Shown here: positions 42,997 through 51,533 of the stretch, one piece after another
Layout: each line of letters opens with the position of its first letter
Position numbering within the stretch: position 1 is the stretch's first letter
Assembly: GCA_023381535.1 (NCBI GenBank)
Contig: JAMCSN010000011.1
Coordinates: 1-53,418 of the forward strand
DNA from: Bacteroidota bacterium
Lineage (GTDB): Bacteria; Bacteroidota; Ignavibacteria; Ignavibacteriales; Melioribacteraceae
Reading direction: 5' to 3'
DNA length: 53,418 nt
Notes under the pieces: model-generated
Database searches by the model: none
What the model saw: the letters and a program-made list of their open reading frames with translations, nothing else
Told to the model about the DNA's origin: nothing
Made by a program: the position numbers and the translations under genes

Positions 42997-43620
42997 TTAT
43001 TTTTTCAGATTTGCAAATGGTAGACTATCATATTTTTGCCAAAACAATTCCATTAGATTTAATTTAACACCTGTGGGCCAATCTTTTGGTAATTCCTTCC
43101 AACAAATAATATAATCATCTATATCCTTGATTTGCCAAATGTATCTGCCGTCCCAATGACCAACTTTATTTCCCTGACCAAAACTTATGTACTGTTTTAA
43201 CTGTGAATATAATGTGGCATCACTTTCCGAATCCCCCGCATTATCGATATAAATTATATTGGCTTTTTCTAACCATTTCTTTTTTAATTCGCTTACGTCA
43301 ACATTAGGATTTATATCTCTAAAAAATCCACCCGTACCTTTTTCAACAAATTCAACCTCACTATTCTTAGGTCGCAAAACAAGATAGACGCCTTTGGTTT
43401 TAGGAATAGATGAAAAGTCTAATCTTAGTTCCGAGATTTTTTTGAAACCGCAGAAACCAGACTTCTTAATTGATTCAACATTTTCGATGTTCATTTCAGA
43501 TTCATATTGGGTGGATCTCAAATGTGCTGAGTTACGTTGTAACTGCTGCATGGCATTAAATCCTACTTTATAATAAATAGACTCTACTTGAGCAAAATTC
43601 AAATTGTTGAATAACTCCAA
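42997..43620 (-). CDS. Hypothetical protein, possibly GIY-YIG-like
   Basis: A 207-aa soluble protein. IPKTKGVYLVLRPKN, ANIIYIDNAGDSESDATLYSQLKQYISFGQGNKVGHWDGRYIWQIKD and ICWKELPKDWPTG form an alpha-beta domain. GVYLVL followed by IIYIDNAG recalls the GVY...YIG core of GIY-YIG nucleases, though the catalytic Arg and Glu are not obvious and the spacing is long. It is the last gene before the kinase cluster on the same strand. No element copy precedes it. I cannot give a function. Confidence 0.5.
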   Translation of the reverse strand: MELFNNLNFAQVESIYYKVGFNAMQQLQRNSAHLRSTQYESEMNIENVESIKKSGFCGFKKISELRLDFSSIPKTKGVYLVLRPKNSEVEFVEKGTGGFFRDINPNVDVSELKKKWLEKANIIYIDNAGDSESDATLYSQLKQYISFGQGNKVGHWDGRYIWQIKDIDDYIICWKELPKDWPTGVKLNLMELFWQKYDSLPFANLKK

Positions 43621-43646
43621 CTAACTTTCTTTTATCGTCGATCAAC

Positions 43647-44657
43647 TTACTCCTTATGCCCTTTGCCAAGTATCTCATCTACTACTTTCAAAAATTGCAC
43701 TACATCAATAGGTTGTATAAGATAACCTTTGACTCCGGTTTTTATTAATAATTCAATCTGGTTTGTTATTACTTCTTCACCAAGAATAATAATCGGTATT
43801 TCCGCTGTTCTCGGTTCTTCCTGTAGCATTATTACCACATCACTGCCGTGCATATCCGGTAAATGGATATCTAACAGAATTAAATTAGGTTTATAATCAA
43901 GTGCAAATTGAACAGCATTTTTGCCATACGTATGAGTTATTAAATGAATCATCGGGCGATCCGTTTCTAAAATCTGTTCAAGCAATTGAATGTTCGTAAG
44001 ATTATCTTTGACATACAAAATAGTTCCGCCGCTCTGTGTTATTTGAGCATCCGATTTTGTTAATTGATTCATTCTTTCGGGCTGATTCTTTTGCTCTTTC
44101 TCATGTGACATCTGATGAAGTAATTCGGATTTTTGTTTATCTAAATGATCGGATTTTTCTTTGGCAATTTTCAATTCAATATTTGACTTTTCAAGTTCTT
44201 TGATTCTTTCCTTTACCTTTTCTTCTAAAATCTGATTCTGATTTTCTAATTGCTGGTGATAATAGCGGGCTTTAAGAAGATTTTTTATTCGAAGGTCAAC
44301 TTCTATCAAATCAAATGGCTTTGTTAGAAAATCACTTGCACCACAGGCAAGTGCTTTTTGTTTTGATTCCGGTGTTATATCGGCTGTGAGTACTAATATG
44401 GGGAAAAAAGTATTTGCTGGAATATGAACTTTCAATTGCGTCATCACTTCAAAACCGGTTAAGTATGGCATCTTCAGATCAAGCAAAAGAATATCTGGTT
44501 TGAACTCATCGAACAGCTTAAAAACTTGTCTAGAATCTTTAGTTGTTTTATAGTTCAGAAAACCTTTAGCATCAAGCAAACCAGTAAGAACATCAATATT
44601 TGCTTGTTGGTCATCTGCAATTAGTATGTTTGAATTTATTAATCTCAAATCAATCAA
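43647..44657 (-). CDS. Double-receiver protein, second receiver degenerate; kinase-derived
   Basis: A 336-aa protein. Receiver 1 (8-125) is complete (D15-D16, D60, K113-P). Residues 135-185 are a coiled coil ending KSELLHQMSHEKEQ, which copies the start of a histidine-kinase H-box (KSEFLSRMSHELRTP in the neighbour). Receiver 2 (211-335) is closely related to the receiver of the hybrid kinase 46 bp upstream: ITQSGGTILYVKDN...LILLDIHLPDMHGSDVV. In it the acidic pair Glu has become Lys (K217), the Ser/Thr switch Gly (ILGEE) and the conserved Lys Gln (LIQP), though D263 remains. It appears to be a hybrid kinase that lost its kinase core. It is probably a partner of that kinase. Confidence 0.85.
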   Translation of the reverse strand: MIDLRLINSNILIADDQQANIDVLTGLLDAKGFLNYKTTKDSRQVFKLFDEFKPDILLLDLKMPYLTGFEVMTQLKVHIPANTFFPILVLTADITPESKQKALACGASDFLTKPFDLIEVDLRIKNLLKARYYHQQLENQNQILEEKVKERIKELEKSNIELKIAKEKSDHLDKQKSELLHQMSHEKEQKNQPERMNQLTKSDAQITQSGGTILYVKDNLTNIQLLEQILETDRPMIHLITHTYGKNAVQFALDYKPNLILLDIHLPDMHGSDVVIMLQEEPRTAEIPIIILGEEVITNQIELLIKTGVKGYLIQPIDVVQFLKVVDEILGKGHKE

Positions 44658-44703
44658 GGTTTATTTCCTATTAATTATGAATTGACATTTTTTCTGCAAA
44701 CTA

Positions 44704-46803
44704 TTAATTAACAACTTTCTCATTACCACTTTTCTTCATCCACCCATCCACTACTTTCAAAAACTGTACTACATCAATCGGTTTGATGAGATAATCTTCG
44801 GCTCCTGCTTTCATTAATTGCTCGATCTGTTTTGTCATTGCGTCTGCACTGAGAATAATAACAGGTATTTCTGCTGTTCTCGGTTCTGCGTGTAAGAGCT
44901 CTATCACTTCGCTGCCGTGTATATCGGGAAGATCGAGATCAAGCAGAATTAAATTCGGTCTGTAATCAATTGCAAATTGGACTGCATTTTTGCCATATAT
45001 ATTCGTTATCAATTTAATCAATGGGCGATGCGTTTCTAAAATCTGTTCTGCTAATTGTATGTTTGAAAGATTATCTTCGATATACAAAATAGTTCCGCTG
45101 CTTTGCGTTATTTCAGCTTCCGGATTTTTTAATTCGCCCACTCGTTCATAGTGCTTTTGTTGGCCTTCAGTCTGCGGCAGTTCAATCCAAAAAGTACTTC
45201 CTTTGCCGACTTCACTTTCAACGCCAATTCTTCCACCCATTGCTTGAATCAATTTTTCAGAAATGGCTAATCCAAGTCCGGTGCCTTCAGTTTCTGTTCG
45301 TTCAGCGCCAATGCGTTCAAATGGTTTAAAAAGTTTTTCAATGTATTCTTGAGCAATACCTTTTCCCGTATCAGTCACACTAATTCGAATTACATTTTCA
45401 TTTTTTACTTCTTCAAACTCCTTACTGCTTACCGGTTTCTGAATTGTACATTCAACCTTCACCGAACCGCCCTGCCTATTATACTTAACTGCATTGTTAA
45501 TTAAATTTAGAAGAACTTGTTTCAACCGCTGATGATCTGTTTTTACAAAGAGTTGTTTGGATGTTGAAGCATCTGATTCGAGCTTGATCTGATTTTCGTC
45601 GGCAAGATGACGAACAATATCTATCGTTTCCCAAATAATGCCGAAAATTTCAACCGGCTCCGGCGAAACAGTCAGCCGTCCAGCTTCAATCTTAGCCATG
45701 TCCAGCACTTCATTTATAAGTTCTAAAAGATGCTTTCCGCTTTTCAAGATTTGAGTAACACCTTTTTTGTGTGCCGGACTCAGTTCGCCCATATCCATCA
45801 ATTGTGCAAAGCCGAGAATTGAATTCATCGGTGTTCTAAGTTCGTGACTCATACGAGAAAGGAATTCACTCTTTGCAAAATTTGCACGTTCGGCTTCTGC
45901 TTTTGCTTTTGAAAGTTCGTTCTCATTTTTTTTACGTTCGGTGATGTCCTCGATTGCAAGAAGGATGATCCGTTCTTTTGCTTTGGATGTCCTTTGAATT
46001 TGACGGGCATTCAAAAGCATGATACGTTTGCCAATTGTAGAAAAATCATGTTCAACTTCGTAGTTATCGAATGCCGCTTTTTCCGGGAGGATTGTCTCTA
46101 ACAGTTCTCTCAGCTTTGGAATATTCCATTGTTGATTTCCCAAATCATATATAAGCGTTCCAATAGTTTCTTCGGAACTTACTTTGAAGAAATCAAAGAA
46201 TGAATGGCTGGCTTTAACTACTCTTAAATCTCTGTCCAATAAAAGTAAAGGTTCCCGCACAGTATTGATTATGTTTTCAGCGAATTCACTTACTTCATCT
46301 GCAGATTCTTTAATCACCACGAGTTCTTTGCGGGTCTTTTCCAGACCGGTTTCAATCCCTTTACGTTCGGTGATGTCCTCGATGGCAAGAAGTATTATCT
46401 TCTCTTGTCTAAAAGGTCTTTCAATCTGCCGGGCATTCAAAAGCATGATACGTTTGCCAATTGTAGAAAAATCGTGTTCAACTTCATAATTATCGAATGT
46501 TGTTTTTTCTGGAAGGATTGTCTCTAACAGTTCTCTAAGCTTTGGAATATTCCATTGTTGATTTCCCAGATCATATATGAGCGTTCCAATCGTTTCTTCG
46601 GGACTTACTTTGAAGAAATCATAGAATGAACGGCTGGCTTTAACTACTCTTAAATCTTTATCCAATAAAAGTAAAGGTTCGCGTACAGTGTTGATAACAC
46701 TCTCTGCGAATTCATTCACTTCATCAGCAGATTTCAGTTTGGTGTTGGAAATAGGCGGATGATAAGCCGGTTTTACTTTTCCTTTCTTATCAATCTTTGC
46801 CAT
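44704..46803 (-). CDS. Hybrid histidine kinase: PAS-PAS-HisKA-HATPase-receiver
   Basis: A 699-aa cytoplasmic sensor without membrane helices. Two almost identical PAS repeats (about 26-150 and 168-292: EFAESVINTVREPLLLLDKDLRVVKAS ... FDNYEVEHDFSTIGKRIMLLNARQI ... AIEDITERK) are joined by a short linker. HisKA has H320 (MSHELRTP). HATPase_c has the N (NLINNAVKY), G1 (DTGKGI) and G2 (GTGLGL) boxes. The receiver (570-695) has E576-D577, D622 and K-P near the end. It could phosphorylate itself, the double-receiver protein next to it or the orphan LuxR regulators. Element copy 9 lies about 100-175 bp upstream, so the sensor is part of the regulon. Confidence 0.93.
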   Translation of the reverse strand: MAKIDKKGKVKPAYHPPISNTKLKSADEVNEFAESVINTVREPLLLLDKDLRVVKASRSFYDFFKVSPEETIGTLIYDLGNQQWNIPKLRELLETILPEKTTFDNYEVEHDFSTIGKRIMLLNARQIERPFRQEKIILLAIEDITERKGIETGLEKTRKELVVIKESADEVSEFAENIINTVREPLLLLDRDLRVVKASHSFFDFFKVSSEETIGTLIYDLGNQQWNIPKLRELLETILPEKAAFDNYEVEHDFSTIGKRIMLLNARQIQRTSKAKERIILLAIEDITERKKNENELSKAKAEAERANFAKSEFLSRMSHELRTPMNSILGFAQLMDMGELSPAHKKGVTQILKSGKHLLELINEVLDMAKIEAGRLTVSPEPVEIFGIIWETIDIVRHLADENQIKLESDASTSKQLFVKTDHQRLKQVLLNLINNAVKYNRQGGSVKVECTIQKPVSSKEFEEVKNENVIRISVTDTGKGIAQEYIEKLFKPFERIGAERTETEGTGLGLAISEKLIQAMGGRIGVESEVGKGSTFWIELPQTEGQQKHYERVGELKNPEAEITQSSGTILYIEDNLSNIQLAEQILETHRPLIKLITNIYGKNAVQFAIDYRPNLILLDLDLPDIHGSEVIELLHAEPRTAEIPVIILSADAMTKQIEQLMKAGAEDYLIKPIDVVQFLKVVDGWMKKSGNEKVVN

Positions 46804-46901
46804 GATACCAACCTTTGTTTAACAATGCCTAAAAATTATTCTTCCTAATGTGTAAGGATTCTCTTCATTTATTTTGTTCTAGCATTCTTCACTTGTCACC
46901 G

Positions 46902-46978
46902 CAATTAAGATGTGATTTATTTGAACATAAATTCAATCGGGCAAAGGGATGAAAAAGGAACTACATCTAATAGGGGAG
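46902..46978 (-). promoter_or_regulatory. Promoter element copy 9
   Basis: Proximal arm CAAAGGGATG (46942-46951), degenerate distal CATCTAATAG, CGATTGAATTTA box. The best TAnnnT (TAATTG, 46907-46902) is 34 nt after TTTG, as in copy 3, and the following leader is also similar to copy 3. It precedes the hybrid kinase operon. Confidence 0.75.
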
Positions 46979-47023
46979 TTGGCGGAAAAGAATTACACAA
47001 AACTTAATAACGTTAACGTACCA

Positions 47024-47317
47024 TTACGATTTTCTCATTGATTGAACATATGCTTTAACGAACGAAGTGTTATTTGATTCAGATATGTTTACAAAAGTGA
47101 TTTCCATTACATTTCCTTCTTCGTCTACTAACTCATGAATACCGTCAGAGTTATGAAAAAAAGGCAACTGAAAAGTAACAACGTCTGGTTCTCTCCTGCC
47201 TTGTACATAGTGAATGCCGCCAAACGTTGGAAAATCAATTACTTCTTTGTGCCCTTGATGGAATTCAAATTGATTAATAGCTCCCACTAATTTTCCTCTT
47301 TCATAAAGGTGAATCAT
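47024..47317 (-). CDS. Hypothetical 97-aa protein
   Basis: Soluble and acidic, with no recognised family. Segments MIHLYERGKLVGAINQFEFHQGHKEVIDFPTFGGIHYVQGRREPDVVTFQLPFF and GIHELVDEEGNVMEITFVNISESNNTSFVKAYVQS suggest a compact beta domain. GGAGG 6 nt before the ATG supports expression. It lies between the hydrolase and element copy 9 and so probably ends the transcript started near 48.9 kb. Confidence 0.55.
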   Translation of the reverse strand: MIHLYERGKLVGAINQFEFHQGHKEVIDFPTFGGIHYVQGRREPDVVTFQLPFFHNSDGIHELVDEEGNVMEITFVNISESNNTSFVKAYVQSMRKS

Positions 47318-47408
47318 ATCATTCCTCCTTGTTTAAGCCATAAGTTATGTATGAAAGGCAGTGAATAATTGTGAAATTTGTTTTAAGCAGATTGGCTAGT
47401 CTTTCCAT

Positions 47409-48374
47409 TCATTGCCCCTTAATAAATGCATATATTTTTTTGAATGTTACGCCGGGTTTTTCTTCCTGAGGGACATGGCCGCATTCATTAATTATTTCCA
47501 ATCTTGCATTCGGTAACTCCTTGCTAAGTCTAATGCCGTTTTCCACCGGCAATACCAGGTCGTTCTTGCCCCAGATAATCAAGCATGCAGTCGGAATATT
47601 TTTGTAATCATCCATTATTTGTTTGTTACCAATTTGATCGATCTGTTCGGCAGATGTAATAAAAGAGTACTCAAGATCGTCTCCATCGAAGAATGCAGAG
47701 TACCTGTCAATTAATTTTTCATTAACCAAGTCCTTATCGTAAAAGATATTATCTAGAATGTACTCTGCTCTATATTTATTTGGCAATAAAAATGTTAGTT
47801 TGTTTAAAATCGGTGTCCGTAAATATTCAATAAAAGCCGGCATATCCTGAGCATATGCAAGACAATCGATCAAGACTAATTTGCTGATTTTTGTTTTACT
47901 CTTCTCATTTAATAATGATATTTGAGTGAGCAGCGCAACAGCACCCCCAAATGAATGACCGACGAGATATAAAGAATCAGTATTGATATCCTTGATAAAT
48001 TGTTCGACAATTTTTGACTGTTCTTGGATTGTGTACTTATCATCCTCCGGCTTTGAAGAATTACCGAATCCTTTCAAATCAATAAGGTAAAGCGTGAATT
48101 CATCTTTCGGGAATAATTCCTTTATGTCATCCCACGTATGTAATGATGCGCCGAATCCATGAAGAAGTACAATCGTCTTATTGCCGTAACCAATCATTTC
48201 ATAATTGATGTGGATGTTATCAGCGTAAGCGTACGTTAAGGTTCGTCTGGTAGAATGTTCCGATGCCGGTGTTGCTCGGACAAAATTTGAAAGGGAAAAC
48301 AATAAGCTCAATGTAATGAGCATTCTTATTGAATTAATTTCGTAACGCAAGTTCAGGGCAGTTTTATTTTTCAT
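47409..48374 (-). CDS. Exported alpha/beta-hydrolase
   Basis: A 321-aa hydrolase with a hydrophobic signal-like segment at about 18-35 (MLITLSLLFSLSNFVRATPA). The oxyanion HGFG is at 72-75, the nucleophile elbow GHSFGG places Ser at 141, the acid Asp lies in WGKNDLVLP and the His in ECGHVPQEE. Fold and spacing fit esterases, haloalkane-dehalogenase-like or acyl-peptide enzymes; the substrate is unknown. Its ATG overlaps the stop of a small membrane protein gene upstream (ATGA). A decayed relative lies at about 49.1 kb. Confidence 0.85.
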   Translation of the reverse strand: MKNKTALNLRYEINSIRMLITLSLLFSLSNFVRATPASEHSTRRTLTYAYADNIHINYEMIGYGNKTIVLLHGFGASLHTWDDIKELFPKDEFTLYLIDLKGFGNSSKPEDDKYTIQEQSKIVEQFIKDINTDSLYLVGHSFGGAVALLTQISLLNEKSKTKISKLVLIDCLAYAQDMPAFIEYLRTPILNKLTFLLPNKYRAEYILDNIFYDKDLVNEKLIDRYSAFFDGDDLEYSFITSAEQIDQIGNKQIMDDYKNIPTACLIIWGKNDLVLPVENGIRLSKELPNARLEIINECGHVPQEEKPGVTFKKIYAFIKGQ

Positions 48375-48556
48375 TTGTTTGTATCTGATGTTTCTTTCTG
48401 CCGGGTCTTTGAGACTGCAGCCATAATTCCAAGTCCAATTACTATAATAACACCTATGCCGATCCAGATTGGAGAAGCGCCCAATTTATAGGCTGCCCAC
48501 GCAAGTCAACCGGCGACAAATGCAGTGCCTATCAAATAAATTGCAAGATTAGACAT
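48371..48556 (-). pseudogene. Small membrane protein gene with in-frame TGA
   Basis: From ATG at 48556 the frame encodes MSNLAIYLIGTAFVAG, a TGA at 48508-48506, then LAWAAYKLGASPIWIGIGVIIVIGLGIMAAVSKTRQKETSDTNK with its own stop at 48371, overlapping the hydrolase ATG as ATGA. Both halves are coherent helix plus basic tail, so a single nonsense change in a 61-aa two-helix protein is the simplest reading. TGA read-through or a sequencing error are the other choices. Confidence 0.6.
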
Positions 48557-48705
48557 CTGAATTTTCCTTTTATTGTTGCGCCGTTTTATAAATCATCGGA
48601 ATAATTACGAACATAAATTTTGCTTAATATGAATCGTTTATGCTTTTCTTTGAACTCTTGAGATTCGACGAATCATTATTATAAAAGCATCTTTGATGAT
48701 TTTTT

Positions 48706-48837
48706 TTACTTCGTCAATTTGACTGTCTTTACGCTTTGTTGTTTACCTACCGAAACTCCTCCGCTTGCAGAACAGCTGCAAATAAAAAGAGATACTGCAA
48801 AAATTAGAACTAAAAATATTGCGTTTAACTTTTTCAC
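48706..48837 (-). CDS. 43-aa small lipoprotein-like peptide (copy 1)
   Basis: GTG at 48837 (GGAGAA upstream), TAA at 48706. A hydrophobic signal KLNAIFLVLIFAVSLFICSC is followed by SASGGVSVGKQQSVKTVKLTK; a Cys pair at the end of the hydrophobic stretch suggests lipidation. The gene at 49276 encodes the same protein with 42 aa. Element copy 10 lies 65-130 bp upstream. Short entericidin-like lipoproteins are a comparable class. Confidence 0.65.
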   Translation of the reverse strand: MKKLNAIFLVLIFAVSLFICSCSASGGVSVGKQQSVKTVKLTK

Positions 48838-48901
48838 GGTAATTCTCCTGCTAAATTAATTTTACAAGTCCTTCATCTATTTGATTAGTGCTTGCGGATA
48901 A

Positions 48902-48968
48902 AAGATATGAGTAAGAGTTGCAGAATACAATCGAGCAAAAGGATGAAAAAAGAACTACACCTTTTAGT
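48902..48968 (-). promoter_or_regulatory. Promoter element copy 10
   Basis: Proximal arm CAAAAGGATG from 48936, distal arm CACCTTTTAG from 48958, CGATTGTA box, and TATCTT (48907-48902) exactly 28 nt after TTTG. The predicted start gives a 58-nt leader for lipoprotein copy 1, identical in length to that of copy 11. Confidence 0.83.
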
Positions 48969-49049
48969 TAGCTAACGGAAGGGAATTACTAGTAGATTAA
49001 AAGATAACATCCTTTAAAAGGTAATTCCTTTAAGTTACCTACCTATATA

Positions 49050-49140
49050 ATGGTGTCCCGTCTCTGAGAATAAGTACAATCTTCTCATTAGCATAACTCA
49101 TCATTTCAAAATGGATGTTAATGTTATTAAAGTAAGTACC
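49050..49140 (-). pseudogene. Decayed fragment of a second hydrolase gene
   Basis: The minus strand encodes YFNNINIHFEMMSY and ANEKIVLIL, matching the hydrolase N-terminal region YADNIHINYEMIGYGNKTIVLLHG. A frameshift separates it from upstream traces such as RKTLPNS (RRTLTYA in the intact gene). The rest of the gene is missing. It lies downstream of lipoprotein copy 2, in the same order as the intact unit. Confidence 0.6.
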
Positions 49141-49275
49141 CATCAAGAATTGGGAAGTGTTTTTCTAATACCGACATTTGTAATTATTAATCTTGCTTCG
49201 AATGATTCCGTTTCACTCTTGACTGAACCACTTAGAATCAACGAAGCACGGTTCACGACATCGCTGGTTACTTTA

Positions 49276-49404
49276 TCATTTCACCGAATTGACAGTTTTT
49301 GCGTTTTGTTGTTTAGTTGAAACTTGCCCGCTTGCACTGCAACTGCAAATTATAAGAGACACAGCAAAAATTAGAACTAAAAATATTGCGCTTAACTTTT
49401 TCAT
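49276..49404 (-). CDS. 42-aa small lipoprotein-like peptide (copy 2)
   Basis: ATG at 49404 (GGAGA upstream), TGA at 49276. KLSAIFLVLIFAVSLIICSC, then SASGQVSTKQQNAKTVNSVK, nearly identical to the 48706 peptide through the signal and diverged in the tail. It has its own promoter element (copy 11) and a 58-nt leader. The coding frame is intact although its downstream hydrolase partner has decayed, so the peptide is probably still selected on its own. Confidence 0.68.
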   Translation of the reverse strand: MKKLSAIFLVLIFAVSLIICSCSASGQVSTKQQNAKTVNSVK

Positions 49405-49468
49405 GGTAAATCTCCATCTAAATTAGTTTTACAAATCATACATCTTTTTGATTAATGCTTACGGATAA

Positions 49469-49535
49469 AAGGTATGAGTAAGTGAAGTGGGATACAATCG
49501 AGCGAAGGGATGAAAGAAGAACTACATCTTTTGTA
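49469..49535 (-). promoter_or_regulatory. Promoter element copy 11
   Basis: Proximal arm CGAAGGGATG from 49503, distal CATCTTTTG (49525-49533), CGATTGTA box, and TACCTT (49474-49469) exactly 28 nt after the proximal arm. Its downstream leader is clearly homologous to that of copy 10. Confidence 0.83.
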
Positions 49536-49647
49536 TTAACCTTCCGGCTAAATATTAGGAGAAAAAATATTTTTCCACTCGGGTCATTGAAGCATAGAAG
49601 AAATCCGAAGATGCGGTAACAATTAATTTATCAAACTCGTTTTTTGG

Positions 49648-51369
49648 TCAGGCTGTTTTTTTTATGAATTTATCTGCCTTTCTACTCTCAGCCATTTTTT
49701 TCTGCTCTTGTATGAATCTTTGGTTTTTTGCTTTTTCCATCTCGATAGTCTTAAGAGTTTCCGATTCTTCTTCCTTAAATTCAGACTTTAAAACAACAAT
49801 ATGAGCATCGGTTGCTGCGCGTTTAAGCTCTAATCCAAATTGTTTGCGTTCAATTTCTTGTTGACGCATTAATTGTTCTTCATTGTTTTTCGCTTCTTGC
49901 GAAAGTCGAGCCGAGCCGGTCAATACCCCTTCTGGGCCCACATAAACATCAAGCAGTTCAATTCCATGATCGGTTAGTATGAACTCGCGGATCTGATTAG
50001 AATGCGCCATACCGCGTGATTTAAGAATATACAATCCTCTGTTACGCTCACCGCCAATTTCAATGTCACGTAAAAGCAGCCATGTATCTATTAGAGATGA
50101 GATTGACATATCAGTAAGCTCTTGGTTTTCGCCTGCGGTCGTTAGGCTTGCGAAGAATGCTGTAATGTTCCTCATCTTCAAAAAGTCCACAAGACGAAGT
50201 AACATTATTTTTACTTCGGTTTGGTTCCCACCAATCACGAATGCATCAATAGGATCGAGAATAACTATTTGCGGTTTAACCTTATTAATTAATTTGATTG
50301 TAGTCGTCAGATGATGTTCTAAACCAAAGAGTGTTGGACGTGTTGCATGAAAGTGAAGCAAACCTTTTTTCACCCAAGGTTCTAACTTAATTCCAACTGA
50401 AGCCATATTGCGCATGAATTGACTCGGGGATTCTTCGAAAGCAAAATAAAGAACGCGTTCCCCACGCTTGCATGCTGCTTCAACAAATTGCGCTGCAACA
50501 CTTGTTTTGCCTGTCCCGGCTGTACCCGAAACAAGCACCGTACTGCCTCTATAGTAACCTTTACCGGAGAGCATTGTATCAAGACGTGGAATACCGGTGG
50601 AAATTCTATCGTTGGATGAAATGTGGTTCAATCCCAATGAAGTTACTGGCAGTATAGAAAAACCCTCTTCATCAATTAAGAAAGGATACTCGTTTGTACC
50701 GTGTGTTGAGCCGCGATACTTAACAATACGTAATCGCCGTATAGATGATTGATCGCTCACGCGATGATCCAGTACAATAACGCAATCGGAAACGTATTCT
50801 TCCAAACCCTGTCGCGTCAAAGTTCCATTGCCTCGTTCCCCGGTTATTACCGCTGTAATGCCTTTCTTTTTCAGCCATCCGAATAACCGCCGCAGTTCTG
50901 TACGTATGATGGTTGAATTAGGCAGCGCTGAAAAGAGCGATTCAATAGTATCCAGAACAACCCGTTTAGCGCCAATGCTTTCAATTGCGTGATGTATGCG
51001 AACAAACAATCCTTTCAAATCATATTCACCGCTCTTTTCAATTTCACCTCGTTCAACGTGAACGTGTTCAAGCCAAATCTTTTTTCGTGCAATAAGATTA
51101 TTCAGATCGAACCCCAACGAAGCAACATTTGCTGTCAGTTCTTTTTCAGTTTCCTCGAACGAAATAAAAACACCAGGTTCATTGTAAAGCGTTGCACCGC
51201 GAACTAGAAACTCCATTGCAAAAAGGGTCTTGCCGCAACCCGGACCTCCGCATACAAGCGTTGGTCTGCCTTTTGGTAATCCCCCGCCGGTGATTTCATC
51301 CAACCCTTGAATACTGGTGGCGGATTTGGGAAGTGTCTTTCGCTGAAATTTTAATATCCCTTTCTTCAT
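49648..51369 (-). CDS. KaiC-like double RecA-fold ATPase with C-terminal coiled coil
   Basis: A 573-aa protein with two KaiC-type domains. Walker A motifs are GGPGCGKT (41-48) and GTAGTGKT (282-289), each followed by catalytic Glu pairs (SFEETE at about 70, FEESPS at about 311) and Walker B-like strands. Aligned with cyanobacterial KaiC, the autophosphorylation region LTDMSISSLIDT keeps Thr426 and Asp427 (here T419, D420), Ser431 (S424) and has Ser for Thr432 (S425). The KaiA-binding tail is replaced by a charged coiled coil (about 495-565). No KaiA or KaiB is in the window. GGAGA upstream fixes ATG 51369. Element copy 12 drives it. It is likely a stress-signalling ATPase rather than a clock. 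Confidence 0.9.
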   Translation of the reverse strand: MKKGILKFQRKTLPKSATSIQGLDEITGGGLPKGRPTLVCGGPGCGKTLFAMEFLVRGATLYNEPGVFISFEETEKELTANVASLGFDLNNLIARKKIWLEHVHVERGEIEKSGEYDLKGLFVRIHHAIESIGAKRVVLDTIESLFSALPNSTIIRTELRRLFGWLKKKGITAVITGERGNGTLTRQGLEEYVSDCVIVLDHRVSDQSSIRRLRIVKYRGSTHGTNEYPFLIDEEGFSILPVTSLGLNHISSNDRISTGIPRLDTMLSGKGYYRGSTVLVSGTAGTGKTSVAAQFVEAACKRGERVLYFAFEESPSQFMRNMASVGIKLEPWVKKGLLHFHATRPTLFGLEHHLTTTIKLINKVKPQIVILDPIDAFVIGGNQTEVKIMLLRLVDFLKMRNITAFFASLTTAGENQELTDMSISSLIDTWLLLRDIEIGGERNRGLYILKSRGMAHSNQIREFILTDHGIELLDVYVGPEGVLTGSARLSQEAKNNEEQLMRQQEIERKQFGLELKRAATDAHIVVLKSEFKEEESETLKTIEMEKAKNQRFIQEQKKMAESRKADKFIKKTA

Positions 51370-51533
51370 AAAATGTATCTCCAAAAATGTTGTAGCTATT
51401 CCTTTAATTTATTTTTCTACGATTAGTAAATCAGTCATGACTCATTTTGCTTACCACCACATGCTCTTCTATTTAATAAATTATTACAACCTATTAGAAG
51501 AGATTCTAATGTTTTGACTTTATACTTCAATGA

